A stretch of 64,000 nt of DNA from Devosia sp. Root635 (GTDB lineage: Bacteria; Pseudomonadota; Alphaproteobacteria; Rhizobiales; Devosiaceae), in contig NZ_LMGZ01000001.1 of NCBI RefSeq assembly GCF_001427605.1, forward strand, positions 62,001 to 126,000. Reading direction: 5' to 3'. The position numbers and the translations under genes were made by a program. Position 1 is the stretch's first letter, and each line of letters begins with the position of its first letter. The notes beneath the pieces were generated by a model that saw only the letters and a list, made by a program, of their open reading frames with translations, ran no database searches and was not told where the DNA came from. Of the stretch, positions 26,602 through 34,016 are shown one piece after another.

Positions 26602-26753
26602 CCCTCCCCTTGAGGGGAGGGAAGCGAGATAGGGCTTTGCGTCAGCTAAGTCCGTTGAATCGAGCAGGGCGGGGGTGTCGATCTATCCGCGGGACACTGG
26701 GTTGCGGGACGTCCGACACCCCCACCCCAACCCCTCCCCTCAAGGGGGAGGGG
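26602..26753. repeat. Interspersed palindromic repeat, family C, copy 2 (inside GTA cluster)
   Basis: Arms ACCCTCCCCTTGAGGGGAGGG and CCCCTCCCCTCAAGGGGGAGGGG with inner GGGGGTGTCG and CGACACCCCC. It occupies most of the gap between the tail terminator (gp8-like) and major tail (gp9-like) genes and touches the gp8-like stop codon. Confidence 0.85.
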
Positions 26754-27152
26754 CTAAGAAGTCTCGCTGAAAAACCGCAGCGCCACCGCCGCCCGCGCCA
26801 GCCCGGTATTCCTGTCGATCACCGTCTCCGTCCGCAGATGCTGGCGATGCGTCACCACGATGTCGGCCGCCACCAACGCCGTCGCCACCATCACCACACG
26901 CTCGGCCATATCCAGCGCCCGCTTGCGGCTGGGCTGGTCGCCCCAGCAATGCAGCAGCAGCCGGTGTTCCTGGCCTGGCGCGGCATCGCCATCGCGCTGA
27001 ATCATGTCGTGCCGGGCGATCACCACATAGGGTGCTGGCCGGCCGTTGGGCGCGGCATCGAACACGCCATCGGCGCCCACGATCGCCACCAAAGCCGCGT
27101 CCCCCTTGAGCGCCGTCACCAGCGCCCCCTGCAATTCACTGATCGGATGCAC
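26754..27152 (-). CDS. GTA tail terminator, DUF3168 family (gp8-like)
   Basis: A 132-residue DUF3168 protein, the ring that ends the tail tube and docks to the head. Features: ISELQGALVTALKGDAALVA followed by IVGADGVFDAAPNGRPAPYV, AERVVMVATALVAADIVVTHRQHLRTETVIDRN and AAVALRFFSETS. The start is GTG at 27152, with the G-rich GGGGTAGGG upstream. Its stop abuts a family C repeat. Confidence 0.9.
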   Translation of the reverse strand: MHPISELQGALVTALKGDAALVAIVGADGVFDAAPNGRPAPYVVIARHDMIQRDGDAAPGQEHRLLLHCWGDQPSRKRALDMAERVVMVATALVAADIVVTHRQHLRTETVIDRNTGLARAAVALRFFSETS

Positions 27153-27156
27153 CGCC

Positions 27157-27498
27157 CTACCCCGTGAAACTGGTTTCGCTGCAGGCGCAGCTCAGATAGG
27201 CCCGCCGCCCATTGAGATCGGCGGCGCTCACCACATCCAGGTTTCGTCCGCGATAGATGATGCGGTCGCCCGGCTTCACATCATTGCGAAACCGCACCAC
27301 GACCGAATGCGAGATTTCCACCGCCCGCCCATCGGCGCTGGTGCCCTGCCGCCCGGTCAGCGAACGCACCCGCGCCCACAGGCTCGTCACCGGCACGAAG
27401 AGCGCGACATGCCCGCCTTCGGCCTCGCCGGTCATTTCCCGGCGCTTGAGCTGTACGCGGTCGGTCATCGTGCCGATCGGCGGCACCCGCTCGCTCAC
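27157..27498 (-). CDS. GTA head-tail stopper/adaptor (gp7-like)
   Basis: A 113-residue phage head-tail joining protein: VQLKRREMTGEAEGGHVALF, VTSLWARVRSLTGRQGTSAD, VVRFRNDVKPGDRIIYRGRN followed by LDVVSAADLNGRRAYL. The start is a GTG at 27498 giving SERVPPIGTMTDRVQL, overlapping the gp6-like stop by four bases (GTGA). An internal ATG ten codons later is an alternative start. Sequence upstream of 27498 belongs to the other frame. Confidence 0.87.
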   Translation of the reverse strand: MSERVPPIGTMTDRVQLKRREMTGEAEGGHVALFVPVTSLWARVRSLTGRQGTSADGRAVEISHSVVVRFRNDVKPGDRIIYRGRNLDVVSAADLNGRRAYLSCACSETSFTG

Positions 27499-28061
27499 AG
27501 CCGCACCCGCTTGTAGCCGCCCACCAGGCGCTCGAAGCCCGAAGGCACCACCGCGCCCGATCCGGCCACGATCACCGCGTCGCGATGCTCGAACCAATAG
27601 CCGATCAGCATGAGCAGCCCCTGGCGCAGGTCGGCCGGCACGTCTTCCGGCTCGGTCCCGAACCCGGCGACATAGTCGATCTCGATGCCCTGCCGCTCCC
27701 GCAAACCCGGCATCCCGGCCACGTCCGCCGGCAACAACAACCGGTCCGGCTCGCTCAAAAACTGCGCCAGCGGCACGTCATGCGCCGCCCCGTCCGCGTC
27801 ATGGGCGGTGATTTCCGTCACCGCCATGAACGGCGTCACCGGCAATTTCACCTGCCGGTCCACCGGCCAGCCGTCGAGCACCACGCGCCAGCTCTGCGCC
27901 AGCAGCGCCCGCGCCGTCACACCCTCGACATGCAGCCGCGCCGCCCCGATCAGGGTGGTAATCAGCCCGTCCTCGGCCGTGTCGTCCACCTTGAGAAAAG
28001 CCTTGGCCTCGACAAGCGAAACCGGCTCCTCCGCGGGCCCCGCGAGAAGGTAGGAAGTCAT
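27495..28061 (-). CDS. GTA head-tail connector (gp6-like)
   Basis: A 188-residue head-tail connector of the phage gp6-like family: EPVSLVEAKAFLKVDDTAED followed by GLITTLIGAARLHVEGVTAR, and LLMLIGYWFEHRDAVIVAG near the C-terminus. It forms the adaptor ring under the portal. Start ATG 28061. Separated from the capsid gene by 264 bases holding two repeat elements. Confidence 0.9.
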   Translation of the reverse strand: MTSYLLAGPAEEPVSLVEAKAFLKVDDTAEDGLITTLIGAARLHVEGVTARALLAQSWRVVLDGWPVDRQVKLPVTPFMAVTEITAHDADGAAHDVPLAQFLSEPDRLLLPADVAGMPGLRERQGIEIDYVAGFGTEPEDVPADLRQGLLMLIGYWFEHRDAVIVAGSGAVVPSGFERLVGGYKRVRL

Positions 28062-28109
28062 TGTTTTGCTTTCTGGTTGTTGGTGGCTGCCGTTGCTACC
28101 GCACCCCCG

Positions 28110-28138
28110 ATGTCATCCCGGCCTTGAGCCGGGATCCA
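28110..28138. repeat. Short palindrome, family D, copy 1 (inside GTA cluster)
   Basis: ATGTCATCCCGGCCTTGAGC followed by CGGGATCCA: a hairpin with CCCGGC / GCCGGG arms. The same motif with CACCCCGG recurs at 32626-32730 and relatives at 34566-34650. It lies between the connector and capsid genes next to a family E element. Confidence 0.7.
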
Positions 28139-28234
28139 TCCCGAGATCGCCCCACAGCCGCGAGGTGGGGCGATGTGACGGCGCGTGGGTGGAGGGCACG
28201 CCGCGAAGTAGGATCCGTCAGCCTGAGTCAGATA

Positions 28235-28304
28235 GAGTGGAGCACCGGAGCGGAGCGGAGCGTACTCTAGGTACGTGAGCACCGGAGCGCAGGCGCTCCG
28301 CTCT
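28235..28304. repeat. Interspersed repeat, family E, copy 2 (inside GTA cluster)
   Basis: GAGCACCGGAGCGGAGCGGA followed by GCGTACTCTAGGTACGTGAG and CACCGGAGCGCAGG. It shares the core GCGTAC ... GTACGTGAGCACCGG with 24994-25060. It ends 22 bases before the capsid gene stop. Confidence 0.75.
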
Positions 28305-28325
28305 AGCTGGCCAGGATCACGGCTC

Positions 28326-29546
28326 CTACGAAGCGGCGAACTTCAGCAGCTTGATCGCGTCGTAATCCGCGATCCCACCGCCGACCCTTTTCGTCGTATA
28401 GAACAGCACATAGGGCTTGCTGCTGAACGGGTCGCGCAGCACGCTCACGCCCTGGCGATCCACGATCAGGTAGCCCCGGCGGAAATCGCCAAAGGCCATC
28501 GACAGCGAATTGGCCGCAATATTCGGCATGTCCTCGGCCTCGACCAGGTCGAAGCCCATGAACCGGGCCTTGCCATCCGCCGTCAGCGCCGGCTGCCACA
28601 GATAGTTGCCATCGGCATCCTTGAGCTTGCGCAGCGTGCCCTGCACCTTGCGGTTCATCACCCAGCTCGCATTCTGGCGGTAGCCGGCCTTGAGCGCATA
28701 GACCAGGTCGATCAGCACGTCGCTGGCATTGCTGACCGGCAGGGCGCCGGCCGCGCCGGTGGCGACATAGCCCAGCTTGCCCCATTCCCAGCTCCCTTCG
28801 GCCACCGTGGTCGCCGCCAGGAACCCGGTCGGCTTGTTGGTGCCGTTGCCGGTCACGAAAGCCGTGGTTTCCTGCGCCGCGAAGGCCGCATTGACCTCGT
28901 CGGCGATCCACTGGCCCACATCCACCGCCGCATCGTCGAGAAAGGCCGAGGTGGCCGCCGGCATGGCGTAGAGTTCAGTGGTCGGATAGCTCAGCTCGGC
29001 CAGCGTCTGGCTGTTGGTGGTCGGGCGCGAAGCCGTCTCCCCCACCCAGCCGGTGGCCGGGCCGGTCACCGAGATCGGCCGCTTATAGACCGAGCCCGAC
29101 ACCTGCCGCACGCCCGCAATGGCGCGGATCGGCGATACCGCCGTCATCAGCCTGGTGATCTCAGTCTCGGTCTCTCCCGGCACCACATAGCCGCCATCGG
29201 CATTGACGCCGATGGAGAGCGCCTTCTCCTCGCCGCGCTTCACATAGGCGGAAAAGGCTTCCTTGTATTCGCCATCGGCCTGCGCCGCCTTGCCGTCCAG
29301 CAGCGGGCGGGCGCGCTCCACCAGCACGCGGTCCATCGCCGCCTTCTGCCCGTCGAGCACGGCGTTGAGCCGCTCGATCTTGCCCTCGATCAGCCCATCG
29401 GCCGAACCGCGCTTCTCGATCTGCTTGATGCGCTCGTCGTTGCTGGCCTTGAATTCCTCGAAGGCACGCGAAAATTCGGCAAAGAGCGCGCCAACGTCGC
29501 TCCCTGCGCCGGCCTTGGTTTCAAGGCCGTCACTGGTCATGTCCAT
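28326..29546 (-). CDS. GTA major capsid protein, HK97 fold (gp5-like)
   Basis: A 406-residue HK97-type capsid protein. The N-terminal delta region (about 1-115) is coiled-coil-like and rich in Glu, Lys and Ala (FSRAFEEFKASNDERIKQIE), and would be removed by the prohead protease. The shell domain starts near GVNADGGYVVPGETETEITR and includes ASWVMNRKVQGTLRKLKDAD and AFGDFRRGYLIVDRQGVSVL. Start ATG 29546 is chosen because AAGGA lies seven bases upstream. The longer frame to 29624 runs into the protease gene. Confidence 0.95.
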   Translation of the reverse strand: MDMTSDGLETKAGAGSDVGALFAEFSRAFEEFKASNDERIKQIEKRGSADGLIEGKIERLNAVLDGQKAAMDRVLVERARPLLDGKAAQADGEYKEAFSAYVKRGEEKALSIGVNADGGYVVPGETETEITRLMTAVSPIRAIAGVRQVSGSVYKRPISVTGPATGWVGETASRPTTNSQTLAELSYPTTELYAMPAATSAFLDDAAVDVGQWIADEVNAAFAAQETTAFVTGNGTNKPTGFLAATTVAEGSWEWGKLGYVATGAAGALPVSNASDVLIDLVYALKAGYRQNASWVMNRKVQGTLRKLKDADGNYLWQPALTADGKARFMGFDLVEAEDMPNIAANSLSMAFGDFRRGYLIVDRQGVSVLRDPFSSKPYVLFYTTKRVGGGIADYDAIKLLKFAAS

Positions 29547-29556
29547 GCATCTGTCC

Positions 29557-30045
29557 TTATCGGTTGCGGATAGTGTTGGTGGCGGCCACGATGGCGGCGC
29601 CGGTCGAATATCCAGAGGGCGCAATCCGCGCGTCCTCCATCATCGGAAAAGTCACGATCGAGATTTCGAACAGGTCGATCGCCCACAGCTTGCGGTGCCC
29701 GCTTTCGCGGGTCGCCCGCACCGTGCGAAAGCCGATGGACAGGCCATCCAGCGCCCCGTTCTCGATCAGCCGGCGCAGCGCATCGGCCCGTTCCACGCCC
29801 GGCACGAGGCGCCCGGCAACAAAAAGGCCATTGGCATCTTCGCCAATGGCCTCCCAGATACCGACCGGCTCCTTGGGGTCATGCTGGAACAGCAGCCTGA
29901 TCCGGTCGCGCCGCCGCGCCAGGCTCTTTGCGAACGCCCCCGGCATGACGATGTCGCCGCCACTGTCGAGCCGGTTGAAAATGCTGGCATAGCCCGAAAA
30001 CCGTCCTTCGGCGTCGATGGGAATGGACTCGGAAAGTTTCTGCAT
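29557..30045 (-). CDS. GTA prohead protease, HK97 family (gp4-like)
   Basis: A 162-residue maturation protease. It matches the HK97 prohead protease fold: EGRFSGYASIFNRLDSGGDI followed by VMPGAFAKSL, RIRLLFQHDPKEPVG with the catalytic histidine, and NGALDGLSIGFRTVRA with the catalytic serine. It cleaves the capsid delta domain during assembly. Its ATG overlaps the stop of a 42-codon gene by one base (TGATG). Confidence 0.93.
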   Translation of the reverse strand: MQKLSESIPIDAEGRFSGYASIFNRLDSGGDIVMPGAFAKSLARRRDRIRLLFQHDPKEPVGIWEAIGEDANGLFVAGRLVPGVERADALRRLIENGALDGLSIGFRTVRATRESGHRKLWAIDLFEISIVTFPMMEDARIAPSGYSTGAAIVAATNTIRNR

Positions 30046-30173
30046 CAGCGCTTGCCCGGCTTGCCCGCCGCCGGCCGCTGCGCCCCCTTGGCGCCGGCCA
30101 GCGTTCCCGCCAGGTTCCAGGCAAATTGCCGGAAGGTCTGCTGCGCATTCTCCCGATTCTGCTTGTTGGCCAT
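30045..30173 (-). CDS. Small basic GTA-operon protein, unknown
   Basis: A 42-residue frame: MANKQNRENAQQTFRQFAWN, then LAGTLAGAKGAQRPAAGKPGKR. It is basic, with a short helical part and an Ala/Gly/Lys tail. The stop overlaps the protease ATG (TGATG) and the start lies four bases after the stop of the TM protein gene, so it fits the operon spacing tightly. Function unknown; a small head-assembly factor is possible. Confidence 0.65.
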   Translation of the reverse strand: MANKQNRENAQQTFRQFAWNLAGTLAGAKGAQRPAAGKPGKR

Positions 30174-30177
30174 GGGC

Positions 30178-30366
30178 TTAGTCATCCTTCCTGAAAAGCC
30201 GATTCAAACTTGCGATCTCCTGCACGAAGTCGTTGAAGTGTTGATTCACCTTCGCCATCTCGCGCAGGCTCCACACGAGAAGCGCACTGGCGCCGCTCGC
30301 CCACAGGAACAGCGCCAGATGCGCCAGGTCACCCCGCTCGATGACGGTTTTGGTGAGGTCGTCCAT
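30178..30366 (-). CDS. Small membrane protein in GTA head operon
   Basis: A 62-residue protein with one hydrophobic helix (about 18-36: LALFLWASGASALLVWSL) and a charged C-terminal helix (EMAKVNQHFNDFVQEIASLN). It has an excellent ribosome site (GGAGGAA five bases before ATG 30366). Similar small TM proteins occur between portal and protease in GTA clusters of this order. Function unknown. It begins just after an intrinsic terminator, which implies its own promoter or read-through. Confidence 0.75.
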   Translation of the reverse strand: MDDLTKTVIERGDLAHLALFLWASGASALLVWSLREMAKVNQHFNDFVQEIASLNRLFRKDD

Positions 30367-30380
30367 GGTTCCTCCGGGCA

Positions 30381-30405
30381 AAGAAAAAGCCCCCGTGAGG
30401 GGGCT
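30381..30405 (-). terminator. Intrinsic terminator between cassette and capsid half of GTA operon
   Basis: On the minus strand AGCCCCC, loop TCAC, GGGGGCT, then TTTTTCTT: a seven-base GC stem with a four-base loop and a T-run. It would stop transcripts coming from the 30435-31408 cassette (and from the portal and terminase genes) before the protease and capsid genes. Confidence 0.8.
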
Positions 30406-30434
30406 GGGAATATTCCAGAATGTTCCGGCCTAGC

Positions 30435-30629
30435 CTAAAGCTTGCCTCGGACCATCGCGAAAAGCTCCGACAATCCTCCAGCCCGCCTGGTGCGAAAATC
30501 CGATGGCGATTGGTTCCAAATCTTCTTCAAGCGGAGATTGGCGTCGGGCTGAGTGAGAATCCAATCCAGAAACTCCGCCAGTTCACGCCGTTCCTCCGGC
30601 GACAAACCGCGCACGAGATGGCCGGCCAA
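30435..30629 (-). CDS. Small protein of the GTA-embedded cassette, unknown
   Basis: At least 64 residues from TTG 30629: LSPEERRELAEFLDWILTQP followed by DANLRLKKIWNQSPSDFRTR. The open frame continues upstream to an ATT codon at 30674 that overlaps the stop of the TPR-like gene (GATTGAT). A 79-residue product with a rare ATT start, coupled to the upstream gene, is therefore possible. I do not recognise the family. Third gene of the cassette between portal and terminator. Confidence 0.5.
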   Translation of the reverse strand: MAGHLVRGLSPEERRELAEFLDWILTQPDANLRLKKIWNQSPSDFRTRRAGGLSELFAMVRGKL

Positions 30630-30669
30630 AGCCTCGCTCGAACGCCTCGCGCTGTCAGGCGCGTAACGA

Positions 30670-30963
30670 TCAATCCGCGATCAGCAAGTGCTCGATCGGC
30701 AGATCGCCAATCAGACGCAGCGCGTTTTCACTGGCGGTCCAAATGCCAGGATTTTCCTCCACCGCGCGCCCATGCCAATATTTGGCCTCGCGTATGCGCC
30801 CCATCGCTTCGTAGCATTCGGCGATGCGCATCCCAAGATATCCGGCATCCAGCGACGGATCGCCATCGGCCATGAACAGGTAAACCTCCAACGCATCCTG
30901 CCAACGCCGGAGCGTCTTGAGCTGGCTGGCCGAGCGTTCAAAGCGGTTGAAATCATACGGCAT
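30670..30963 (-). CDS. TPR-like small protein, candidate immunity partner
   Basis: A 97-residue all-helical protein, with one clear TPR-type pair: AGYLGMRIAECYEAMGRIRE followed by AKYWHGRAVEENP, and a Leu/Trp-rich first helix (TLRRWQDALEVYLFMADGD). No signal or membrane segment. It follows the toxin-like gene by 19 bases on the same strand. Placement after a putative toxin suggests an immunity or chaperone role, which is inference only. Confidence 0.6.
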   Translation of the reverse strand: MPYDFNRFERSASQLKTLRRWQDALEVYLFMADGDPSLDAGYLGMRIAECYEAMGRIREAKYWHGRAVEENPGIWTASENALRLIGDLPIEHLLIAD

Positions 30964-30982
30964 AGCGAACCTGTTGGCCTAG

Positions 30983-31408
30983 TTATTTGAGGATAATATG
31001 ATAGTTGAAGCCACCATAGTGGAGATTTATGTGGGGACTTTGCCCGCCGAGATACTGTCCCGGCAACAGATCGAAACGCAATATCATGCCATTAGGAAAG
31101 ATGAATTGCGTCGCGCCTTTCGGGCTGGGTCGAAGTATAGGCGCACCACCACCCAGACTTTCCAGACGAGCCGCTAAATCTGCGACAAGCCGTTTTGGCT
31201 GAGCTTGAGCTTGAGCTTGGCTTGAATTGGTTGAGCCATCAACCCACTGCCCACCCTCCGACGTGCCCTTGGGCGCGCGGGGCTGGTCCGGCCGGTACTT
31301 GCGCACCAGATCATCAAGCGCGCGCTCGAACCGCCTCTGCGCGATGTGAAGCCGCAAGTCCGCAACTGCGGCCCGCAATTCGAGCGACATTGGCTCCGGC
31401 CACATCAT
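30983..31408 (-). CDS. Putative toxin-like protein coupled to GTA portal gene
   Basis: A 141-residue protein. The N-terminal helix (AVADLRLHIAQRRFERALDDLVRKYR) leads into DQPRAPKGTSEGGQWVDG, a linker motif I associate with phage-borne and polymorphic toxins. A low-complexity SQAQAQAQ spacer separates a compact C-terminal domain ending SPHINLHYGGFNYHIILK, whose paired His-rich strands recall small RNase-type toxin domains. The call is tentative. Its ATG overlaps the portal stop (ATGA), so it is translated with the portal. Bases 30980-31210 are visibly richer in A and T than the flanks, suggesting transfer. Confidence 0.5.
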   Translation of the reverse strand: MMWPEPMSLELRAAVADLRLHIAQRRFERALDDLVRKYRPDQPRAPKGTSEGGQWVDGSTNSSQAQAQAQPKRLVADLAARLESLGGGAPILRPSPKGATQFIFPNGMILRFDLLPGQYLGGQSPHINLHYGGFNYHIILK

Positions 31409-32577
31409 CCCCGCTCCCCGGCCCCGATCCCCAACATCGCCCGCTTCTCCGCATCACTCAGAAAATCCGCGCCGCCCACCCGGCTCCACAGCGCCGCCCG
31501 GTCCTCGGCCAGCGCCTCCACGCCGTCGAAATCCGGCGTCACCACCGCCCCGCCGAAGGCCGGCGACAGCCAGTTGCTCAATTCATCCGCCACGCGCACC
31601 ACCAGCGGGATCAGCGTCTGCCGCCACAGGGCGCGATTGGCTTCGGCCAGGTTGGCATAGGTATTGTCGCCCGGAATGCCGAGCAGCATGGGCGGCACGC
31701 CGAAGGCCAGCGCAATGTCGCGCGCCGCGGCGTGCTTGGCCTCGATGAAATCCATGTCGCGCGGACTGAGCGCGATCGTCTTCCAGTCCAGCCCGCCCTC
31801 CAGCAGCATCGGCCGCCCGGCATTACCGGCGCCGGAGAAATTGGCTTCCAGCTCCTCCTTGAGCCGCTCGAACTGGTCGGCCCGCAGGCTCTGCCCGCCC
31901 GCCGAATAGACCAGCGCGCCCGAGGGCCGCGCCGCATTGTCCAGCAGGGCCTTGTTCCAGGTGCCGGCCGCATTGTGGATGTCGAGGCTGGTCTGCGCCG
32001 CCTCCAGCGGCGCCATGCCATAATGGTCGTCCATCGGATGGAACAAGGCCATATGCAGCACCGCAGGCACCGGCCCCCCATCCTGCCGCAGCCGCATGGT
32101 CCGCCCGCCGGCCGTATAGTCATAGGCTTGCGGCCAGCCATCGACCCCGGCCACCACCTTCATGCGGTCCGGCCTGAGGCAGAACAGCCCCTTCACCTCG
32201 CCATCGACCGCCCCCGCCTGCAGATAGGCATTGCCGGCCGTCTGCAGATAGGCATAGACCGCTTCGAGCATTTCCCCGCCCGATTGCCGCCCATTGGGCC
32301 GCGCCAGCAGGGTCGCCAGTGGATGCTCATCTACCCTTTGCCCGCCCTCGCTCACTACCAACGGTACCCGATTGGCCGCCTCGGCGATCAGCCGCACACA
32401 GCGATAGACCACCGGATTTTTCGCGAATCCCTGGTTCACGAGGCTGGCAAAGCCCCGATTGCTCCAGTTGGCCGCCCCGAGCTGGTTGAGGCTCAGCAGC
32501 GTATGCCCGCCGAACGACTTCCGTTCATCAGGCGTGTTCGTCTGCCCGCCCAGCAGGCGGCTGATCCAGTTCGGCAT
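31405..32577 (-). CDS. GTA portal protein, HK97 family (gp3-like)
   Basis: A 390-residue portal protein forming the DNA gate of the head. Recognisable segments: NRGFASLVNQGFAKNPVVYR followed by CVRLIAEAANRVPLVV, GEMLEAVYAYLQTAGNAYLQ, FHPMDDHYGMAPLEAAQTSL and PPMLLGIPGDNTYANLAEAN. Length matches HK97/GTA portals. Start ATG 32577. Its stop overlaps the start of the toxin-like gene. Upstream 182 bases to the large terminase contain a family D repeat. Confidence 0.93.
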   Translation of the reverse strand: MPNWISRLLGGQTNTPDERKSFGGHTLLSLNQLGAANWSNRGFASLVNQGFAKNPVVYRCVRLIAEAANRVPLVVSEGGQRVDEHPLATLLARPNGRQSGGEMLEAVYAYLQTAGNAYLQAGAVDGEVKGLFCLRPDRMKVVAGVDGWPQAYDYTAGGRTMRLRQDGGPVPAVLHMALFHPMDDHYGMAPLEAAQTSLDIHNAAGTWNKALLDNAARPSGALVYSAGGQSLRADQFERLKEELEANFSGAGNAGRPMLLEGGLDWKTIALSPRDMDFIEAKHAAARDIALAFGVPPMLLGIPGDNTYANLAEANRALWRQTLIPLVVRVADELSNWLSPAFGGAVVTPDFDGVEALAEDRAALWSRVGGADFLSDAEKRAMLGIGAGERG

Positions 32578-32625
32578 TGTTTTGATCCTTAAACCTGTCG
32601 CATTCGCCGGCGTGGCCCCACCCGC

Positions 32626-32730
32626 GATGTCACCCCGGCCTTGAGCCGGGGCCCATCTCGAGATCGTTCCACAACCGCAAGGTGTTCGGGCACCTCAGGA
32701 TGGACCCCGGCTCAAGGCCGGGGTGACACG
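32626..32730. repeat. Palindromic repeat pair, family D, copy 2 (inside GTA cluster)
   Basis: GATGTCACCCCGGCCTTGAG + CCGGGGCCCATC at the left and GGACCCCGGCTCAAGGCCGG + GGTGACA at the right form inverted copies of one unit about 70 bases apart. They lie between the terminase and portal genes. The unit resembles 28110-28138. Confidence 0.8.
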
Positions 32731-32759
32731 GTGGTTGGGGCGATCTCGGGGCCCATCAC

Positions 32760-34016
32760 CTAAAGCCCCCGCACCTGCGGCCGTGTCTCGTTCAACAGCA
32801 ATTCCGTCACCGCCCAGACCAGCGCATCCACGCGGTCCGGCGAGTGGCCATCGCTCAATCCATCAACGGCGAAGCTGCACATCTCGTCTTCCAGCTCGGT
32901 CAGCCCCGCGGCATGGCTCACCAGCCCGCGGGCATAGAGCGCCGCCACCGGCTCGGCGCGGCTCCATTTGCCGCGGCTGGCCCGCACCGCCCGCACCGGC
33001 ACATTGGCATCCACCTGCGCGATCACCGCCGGCACCATGTCGCCGCCCTGGTTCACCTCCACCACGATGGCATCGGCATCATGCGCCACATAGGCCGCCA
33101 CGGCCCGCCGCGCCCAGTCAAGCGGCCGCACCTGTTTCAGCGTGCAATCCTCAAGCACCGCCACCCCGTCGCCCACCCTTCCCGCCACGACGATGCCGCA
33201 GGCATCCGAACTGGCATTGCCCGTCACCGGCGGGTCCACCGCCACCACGATCCGCCCAATGTCCCCGCCCGCAAAGGCCCGGAACATGCCCCGCTGCCAC
33301 AGCGCACCGGGCAGGTCCTCGATCAGTTCACCATCGAGTTCCTGCCGCCCCAGCACCGTGCCCTGGTAGCGCGCCACCACCTGCCCCATGAAATCGGGCG
33401 CCAGATGGGCGTGATTGTCCGCGGTCCGCATCCGGCTCATCACCGTGGCCGGGTCGTCGAGCAGCCGCTTGAGCAAGGCCGTAGGTCGTGGCGTCGTCGT
33501 TGCCAGCTGGCGCGGTCTGTCACCGAGGCGCAGGCCGAATTGTAGCTGGTCCCAGGCCGCTTCGGCATTCGGCCATTTGCCCACCTCGTCGCACCAGGCT
33601 GCCGCAAATTGCGGCCCGCGAAAGCTGTCGGGGTCGGACGCGGACAAAAGCGTGGCCTCCACCTTGTTGGGCCAGATAAGCCTTGCGCCCCGAATAGTCG
33701 GCGTCTCGTCGTCGCGGCAGACGGTGAGCAGGCCGCTTTGCCCGCGTACCATCACCGCCATGGCTTCCGTCATGGTCTCGCCGACCAGGGCAATCGGTGA
33801 AATCTTGCGGGCAACCAGGCTCCGCACCCATTCTGCCCCGGCCCTTGTCTTGCCGGCGCCGCGCCCACCCATGAACAGCCAGGTGGTCCAGTCTCCCGGC
33901 GGCTCCTTTTGGGCGTCATATGCCCAGCGCGACCAGTCGAAATAGCGGTTATAGGCCTCGTCGTCGTTCAATCCGGCGACAACGACGGCCCCCTCAACGG
34001 CGGTTGAACTGGTCAA
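32760..34016 (-). CDS. GTA terminase large subunit (gp2-like)
   Basis: A 418-residue DNA-packaging motor. The Walker A GGRGAGKTRAG spans residues 50-60 (Lys56), and the Walker B region is FAAAWCDEVGKW. The C-terminal RNase H-like nuclease domain begins near VVAVDPPVTG, with further acidic residues at VVEVNQGGD and SPDRVDALVWA. The start is uncertain: TTG at 34016 overlaps the small terminase gene by 23 bases, and another TTG lies at 33971. It packages host DNA into GTA heads. Confidence 0.93.
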   Translation of the reverse strand: MTSSTAVEGAVVVAGLNDDEAYNRYFDWSRWAYDAQKEPPGDWTTWLFMGGRGAGKTRAGAEWVRSLVARKISPIALVGETMTEAMAVMVRGQSGLLTVCRDDETPTIRGARLIWPNKVEATLLSASDPDSFRGPQFAAAWCDEVGKWPNAEAAWDQLQFGLRLGDRPRQLATTTPRPTALLKRLLDDPATVMSRMRTADNHAHLAPDFMGQVVARYQGTVLGRQELDGELIEDLPGALWQRGMFRAFAGGDIGRIVVAVDPPVTGNASSDACGIVVAGRVGDGVAVLEDCTLKQVRPLDWARRAVAAYVAHDADAIVVEVNQGGDMVPAVIAQVDANVPVRAVRASRGKWSRAEPVAALYARGLVSHAAGLTELEDEMCSFAVDGLSDGHSPDRVDALVWAVTELLLNETRPQVRGL

